This document shows, one piece after another, positions 7,694-10,793 of a DNA stretch of 10,793 nucleotides; the first letter of the stretch is position 1, and every line of letters starts with the position of its first letter. Both the position numbers and the translations under genes were made by a program. The notes under the pieces are model-generated. The model had not been told where the DNA came from. It saw nothing but the letters and a program-made list of their open reading frames with translations, and searched no databases. The DNA lies in contig JAYPAP010000129.1 of the NCBI GenBank assembly GCA_038123735.1, forward strand, positions 1 to 10,793, written 5' to 3'. The DNA is from REDI01 sp038123735. GTDB lineage: Bacteria > Myxococcota_A > UBA796 > GCA-2862545.

Positions 7694-7794
7694 GCTTTCT
7701 CCCGCGAAGGCGTAGCCTGGCCTGCCGGTCTAGCAACCATGCTCGCCGTTGCCTCGGGGGTGCGATACGCGCGCCAGCACAAGTGGAGGCACCC
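7694..7794. promoter_or_regulatory. Divergent intergenic region between gor and the DUF1641 gene
   Basis: These 101 bases must hold the promoters of both divergent genes unless they lie in the coding ends. The ribosome binding sites are clear: GGGAG for gor on the minus strand, and GGAGG at 7785-7789, 5 bases ahead of ATG 7795 on the plus strand. I could not identify a convincing -35/-10 pair or an operator; the region is GC-rich. Confidence 0.4.
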
Positions 7795-8442
7795 ATGAGC
7801 GATGATGCGATGCACGACCGGATTTTGTCGGCTCTAGAGCGCGTAGAAGGCCGGCTTTCGGCGCTGGAAGAGAAGGTGAATGGCATGTCTGGTGGGGGCA
7901 ACGCGGCACTTCCAGAGGTCCTGTCCCGCCCGGATGTGGTGGAGGGACTCAATCGGATCTTGCTGCGGATCGACGCCTTGGAAGATGTCGCATCGGCATT
8001 GGAAGTTCTTGTGGAGCGTGCGCCCATTATCGTCGATGGAACCGCGGAAGTCGTTGATGCCTTCATGAATGAAGCCGCTGGACGTGGCGTAGATGTATTC
8101 CAGCGGGGCGAGCTTGGGCTCGGACTACTGGAGAAGGCCACCCGACCGGAGACGATGGCGCTCGCCGAGTCCCTCCTCGACGATGATGTCGTGAAGAACC
8201 TGAGCCGGTTGGCTGCAGTGGCCTCGTCTCCTGCCTTTGAAAAGCTCCTCGATAGCGGGCTTCTCGACCCCGCGGTGCTTGGTACTGCCGGCAGTGCGAC
8301 CACTGCGCTTGTCGATGCGCGAAGCGGCGGCATTCAACCGGTGGGATTGTTCGGAACGCTGGGCAAGCTTGGCGATAAGGATGTCCAGAAAGCCGTCGGC
8401 TTCGCCTTCGCCTTGGCGAAACGATTCGGGGCTTCGCTCTAG
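7795..8442 (+). CDS. DUF1641 (YrhD-like) protein with N-terminal coiled coil
   Basis: 215-residue, leucine- and acid-rich, soluble protein without signal peptide or membrane segment. Residues about 8-29 (DRILSALERVEGRLSALEEK) have a heptad pattern typical of a coiled coil; a flexible Gly-rich link follows. The C-terminal stretch VGLFGTLGKLGDKDVQKAVG (183-202) and the following FAFALAKRFG match the core of DUF1641, whose Bacillus subtilis member YrhD is encoded next to a formate dehydrogenase-like gene. The molecular role of this family is not known to me; association with redox enzymes is an inference from such contexts. ATG 7795 was chosen over GTG 7783 because a perfect GGAGG stands 5 bases before it. 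It is divergent from glutathione reductase and convergent with the solenoid lipoprotein gene, with 40 bases between stops. Confidence 0.75.
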   Translation: MSDDAMHDRILSALERVEGRLSALEEKVNGMSGGGNAALPEVLSRPDVVEGLNRILLRIDALEDVASALEVLVERAPIIVDGTAEVVDAFMNEAAGRGVDVFQRGELGLGLLEKATRPETMALAESLLDDDVVKNLSRLAAVASSPAFEKLLDSGLLDPAVLGTAGSATTALVDARSGGIQPVGLFGTLGKLGDKDVQKAVGFAFALAKRFGASL

Positions 8443-8463
8443 AACACGCCTGGCTGTGGAGCG

Positions 8464-8478
8464 GGTCGGGTGACGACC
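8464..8478. terminator. Weak hairpin between convergent genes
   Basis: GGTCG (8464-8468) and CGACC (8474-8478) can pair with a 5-base loop in the 40-base space between the stops of the DUF1641 and solenoid genes. There is no T tract on either strand, so an intrinsic terminator is only a possibility. Confidence 0.2.
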
Positions 8479-8482
8479 GAGG

Positions 8483-10509
8483 TCAGGAACCGTTCCGACG
8501 GATGGTCCGCCGGCCCGAAACTGTTGCGCCGCTGAATGTGCTGGTGGCGTCGGCATTTGAGAAGCCTTTGTTGTCTTCTACCGTCAGGTCCCGACCCACG
8601 GATTCGAGGGACTCAAAGTTGGAGATGTCCGACAAGACTTCATGGCGCCGGAGGGTGAAGTACCGTCCAACCGAGGTGATGTTGAGGCCGGAATAGCTGG
8701 TAATGGCGTCGTTATTCGAGAGGAGCAAACTCCCAGATAACGACGTGAAAGCGAGTTGGCTGACATCGACCAAGTTGTCGTTACTCGATAATGAGAATGA
8801 ACCCACCGTCTTCAGAGACTCAAGTCCCTTCATCGACGTGATTCCGGGCAATTCCGTAAGCTCAAAATTCCCTGCTTCTTCCAGTTTTACGAGCGGCTTC
8901 AGCGAGGTGAAGGTGTCCATGTAGCGGATGCTCAGGTTGTCGATCCTCGTCACGCTCTCAAAGGCTGAGAGGTCGCTGAGGTCCAGATTGGATAGCACAA
9001 GCGCGCCACCGGTCGTTCTCCCCCAGGTCAGGCTGCTCACGGGCGAGTTTGCGAGAGTGACGGTTCCAAAGGTGCTAAGCGGGCTTAGGTCGACGCTGGT
9101 TAGCTGACCGGCTCCACGGACGGTCCAGTCGCCGGAGATGGTCGAGAGCTGAGAAAGTGAGGCGATAGTCTCCAACTCGGGTGCATCCTCGACCAGGAAG
9201 TCACCGCCAACCGACGTGAGTGAGTCGAGGCCGAGCCGTTCCAGACGAGGCGAACCATTCATCGAGATGGCCCCTCCCACGGTACGCAGATTCTTCAGAC
9301 CNNNNNNNNNNCTCCTGTCTCGTTGAGGTAGAAGTACCCTCCAATCTCCGCCACATTCTCCAGACCATCGAGATTCTGGAGTGAAGGAAGAACCGCCATA
9401 TCCAGGTTAGAGGAGAGGCTTTCGAGGCTCTTCAACCCCTGGATGGACTCCAAAGAATCATTTCGTTGGACCATCATGGTACGCGTGGTCGCCAGGCTCT
9501 CGAGTCCATCTAGGCGACGTAACGCCGGGTTATTGGTAATGAATACCTCGGTGGTGGCCTCTTCGAGACACTCGAGTCCCAGGGTGGTCTCGATCGACGG
9601 GTTGTTTTCGATCTTGAGTCCTCCTGTCGCGACTCGCACACAAGGGAGGCCTTCAAAGTCCTTCGTGACTTCATGATTGCGCAGGTAGAGGGTCCCACCC
9701 AGTTCAATGGCCCCAGCGGGCGCAACGCCGTCCAGCTCCGCCTGATTGGACCAGAAGTTGAATGCGCCGGAGATGCGTTCCAGGCTCTTCAGTCCACTCA
9801 TGGTGGTGATAGCGGCACCGATGACTCGCAGGTCGCCCTTGATCTCTTTGAGCGATGTCAGCGCCAGGTCTTCGACGGGTGAGTCTTGAATGCGGAGGAT
9901 GCCGTCGATCACCTCTACGTTTTCGAGGCCTGAGATGTCAGTTAGGACCGGATTCCCCTCGATGGTGATATCGTCTGGGATTTCGGTGAGGCCTTCAAGC
10001 CCGTCGAGGTTGGGGAGGGCGGCATTGCCGATCAACTCGAGTTCGCCGTCGATGGCCTCGAGGCGAGAGAGGGCGCTGATATCGGCCAGCGCTACATTTT
10101 CGTTGATCTTGATGTCACTGCCGACGGCTCGCAGATTCCCCAGACCGTTGAGGCTGGTGAGCCCCGAGTCGACGATTCGGACGGTGCCCCCTACCGAACA
10201 CAGACAATCGAGGCCTTCCAATGATTCAATATCTTCCACGATCAGGTTGCCGGTCAGGGAATTAAACTCGCCGCAGAAGCTCGAAATTTCGGCCGCACCC
10301 GTGTCCGAATTTAGTCGTAAGAACCCACTCTTTGGCTTTTCGACAGCGCATTCATCGGAGACGGAGTCAGAGTCAGAGTCCGTGTCGGAGTCCGTGTCAG
10401 AGTCGGTATCAGCGTCCGTATCTGGAATATCATCGGTAGGCTCATCAGCCGGTGGACAGGCGCTGAGGGCGAGGAGCATGGGAAAGCAAAGGACTGAGGA
10501 AATGCGCAT
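8483..10509 (-). CDS. Large beta-solenoid (receptor-L/LRR-like) surface lipoprotein
   Basis: Predicted lipoprotein of about 675 residues; function unknown, probably cell-surface adhesion or recognition. The signal peptide MRISSVLCFPMLLALSAC carries lipobox LSAC (Cys18). Residues 30-51 form an acidic Asp/Thr/Ser spacer, followed by a short Cys-containing cap (Cys54, then SFC and LDCLCSV). The rest is about 25 tandem turns of 22-24 residues with the pattern GxLxIxxNxxLxxLxGLxxLxxI, as in receptor-L-domain or LRR-like solenoids. Turns near the C terminus are more diverged (for example LTWGRTTGG and the final RRTIRRNGS); there is no sorting signal. ATG 10509 was chosen over an upstream in-frame ATG at 10566 because the signal peptide starts there and GGAG stands 5 bases before it. 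The N run at 9302-9311 falls within turn 14. Without it the gene would look like two genes. The product is 70 bases downstream of the RluA gene on the same strand but has no evident functional link to it. Confidence 0.82.
9302..9311. other. Assembly gap (10 N) inside the solenoid lipoprotein gene
   Basis: Unlike the other three gaps, a zero-length join here shifts the frame. The upstream part ends YFYLNETG plus one base of a codon, the downstream part begins GLKNLRTVGG. Comparison with neighbouring solenoid turns predicts four missing residues, which equals about 11 missing bases and restores the frame; a one-base overlap would also restore it but leave a turn four residues short. Confidence 0.7.
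10357..10423 (-). repeat. Tandem 6/12-base repeat encoding the acidic spacer
   Basis: Four imperfect 12-base units (plus-strand consensus GAGTCCGTGTCA) cover 10376-10423 and are followed by shorter 6-base units towards 10357. Read on the minus strand they encode DTDS and DS repeats just after the lipidated Cys. Such spacers hold the folded domain away from the membrane, and the repeats could change length by slippage in multiples of six bases without breaking the frame. Confidence 0.8.
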
Positions 10510-10579
10510 GAGGTCTCCAACACATGGATGGTGACCCAAACCCTGGCCGACGAAAAGCCTCCTCACATCGAGTTCACCG

Positions 10580-10793
10580 TTAATGTGCCTGTCGGAGGGT
10601 TTTTCGGCTTCGAGCGTAGTCCCGTGGCACGGGGGCTTCGAAGGATATCAATTTGCGGTGGGTCGGATGGTTCACGACCAGCCGATATGCGTGGAGCATC
10701 TGTCGAGGCGCGGTCGGTGATTTGGGGGGCTCCCCGTACAAGCGCTCCCCAATGAGGGGCAAGTCTCGAATGGCCGCTTGGAGTCGAATTTGA
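10580..10793 (-). CDS. RluA-family pseudouridine synthase, C-terminal fragment cut by window edge
   Basis: The last 70 codons of a gene that begins beyond the right end of the window. The family converts specific uridines in rRNA or tRNA to pseudouridine. The visible part starts QIRLQAAIRDLPLIGERLYG, matching the HQIRxHxAxxGxPLxGDxxYG signature of the RluA family, then RQMLHAYRLVVNHPTHRKLI and FEAPVPRDY, which match the conserved LHA...HP...F.AP.P.D end. The catalytic Asp lies in the missing part. In this copy the signature's second His position is Gln (RLQAA). The apparent start at 10762 is a TTG inside the frame and is not a real start. Which member of the family (RluA, RluC, RluD or other) cannot be told. 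Confidence 0.85.
   Translation of the reverse strand, partial: QIRLQAAIRDLPLIGERLYGEPPKSPTAPRQMLHAYRLVVNHPTHRKLISFEAPVPRDYARSRKTLRQAH

Noticed and set aside
7674..8333. Minus-strand open frame of 219 codons antisense to the DUF1641 gene
   Set aside because: Ser/Arg/Ala-rich with no motif, while the plus strand has a perfect ribosome binding site and a recognisable family.
9890..10534. Plus-strand open frame of 214 codons antisense to the solenoid lipoprotein, with a Ser/Glu/Val repeat
   Set aside because: The repeat is only the antisense reading of the DTDS-coding units; the opposite strand has a signal peptide and clear solenoid turns.
10567..10793. Plus-strand open frame at 10528-10755
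   Set aside because: It is antisense to the clearly recognisable RluA-family C terminus.

Overview
The window looks like a piece of a draft scaffold or metagenome-assembled genome from a Myxococcota-like (former Deltaproteobacteria) Gram-negative bacterium. The evidence is indirect. There are four predicted lipoproteins with clear lipoboxes, a TonB-dependent receptor that carries its own TonB C-terminal-like domain, and a surface-type lipoprotein with an Asp/Thr/Ser spacer followed by LRR-like solenoid repeats. Together with moderately high GC this is a familiar combination in that lineage. Four runs of exactly 10 N (561-570, 3383-3392, 5584-5593, 9302-9311) interrupt genes. In the first three the reading frame and the family pattern are restored if the run stands for zero bases. 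The fourth fits about 11 missing bases.

Layout. 1-362: no supported gene; probable upstream region. 363-5092 (+): a three-gene set made of a TonB-dependent receptor (363-2940), a lipoprotein with an Ig-like flavour that overlaps the receptor's stop codon (2934-3795), and a lipoprotein with a purple-acid-phosphatase-like layout whose metal ligands are mostly replaced (3854-5092). 5089-5599 (-): a small cupin lipoprotein whose stop codon shares CTAG with the preceding gene. 5623-6324 (+): an ETHE1-type persulfide dioxygenase, divergent from the cupin and only 23 bases away. 6332-7693 (-): glutathione reductase, convergent with ETHE1. 7795-8442 (+): a DUF1641 (YrhD-like) protein with an N-terminal coiled coil. 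8483-10509 (-): a solenoid lipoprotein of about 675 residues and roughly 25 turns. 10580-10793 (-): the C-terminal end of an RluA-family pseudouridine synthase, cut by the window edge.

How the parts may work together. The first three genes look like one cell-envelope operon: a self-fused outer-membrane receptor with two co-encoded lipoproteins, the second probably a binding or scaffold protein rather than an active phosphatase. Its ligand cannot be told from sequence. In the middle, ETHE1 (oxidises glutathione persulfide and releases glutathione) and glutathione reductase (keeps glutathione reduced) form a plausible sulfide/thiol-detoxification neighbourhood, though they lie on opposite strands and are not one operon. 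The solenoid lipoprotein and RluA fragment appear unrelated to these. I see no mobile element, CRISPR array, tRNA or rRNA.
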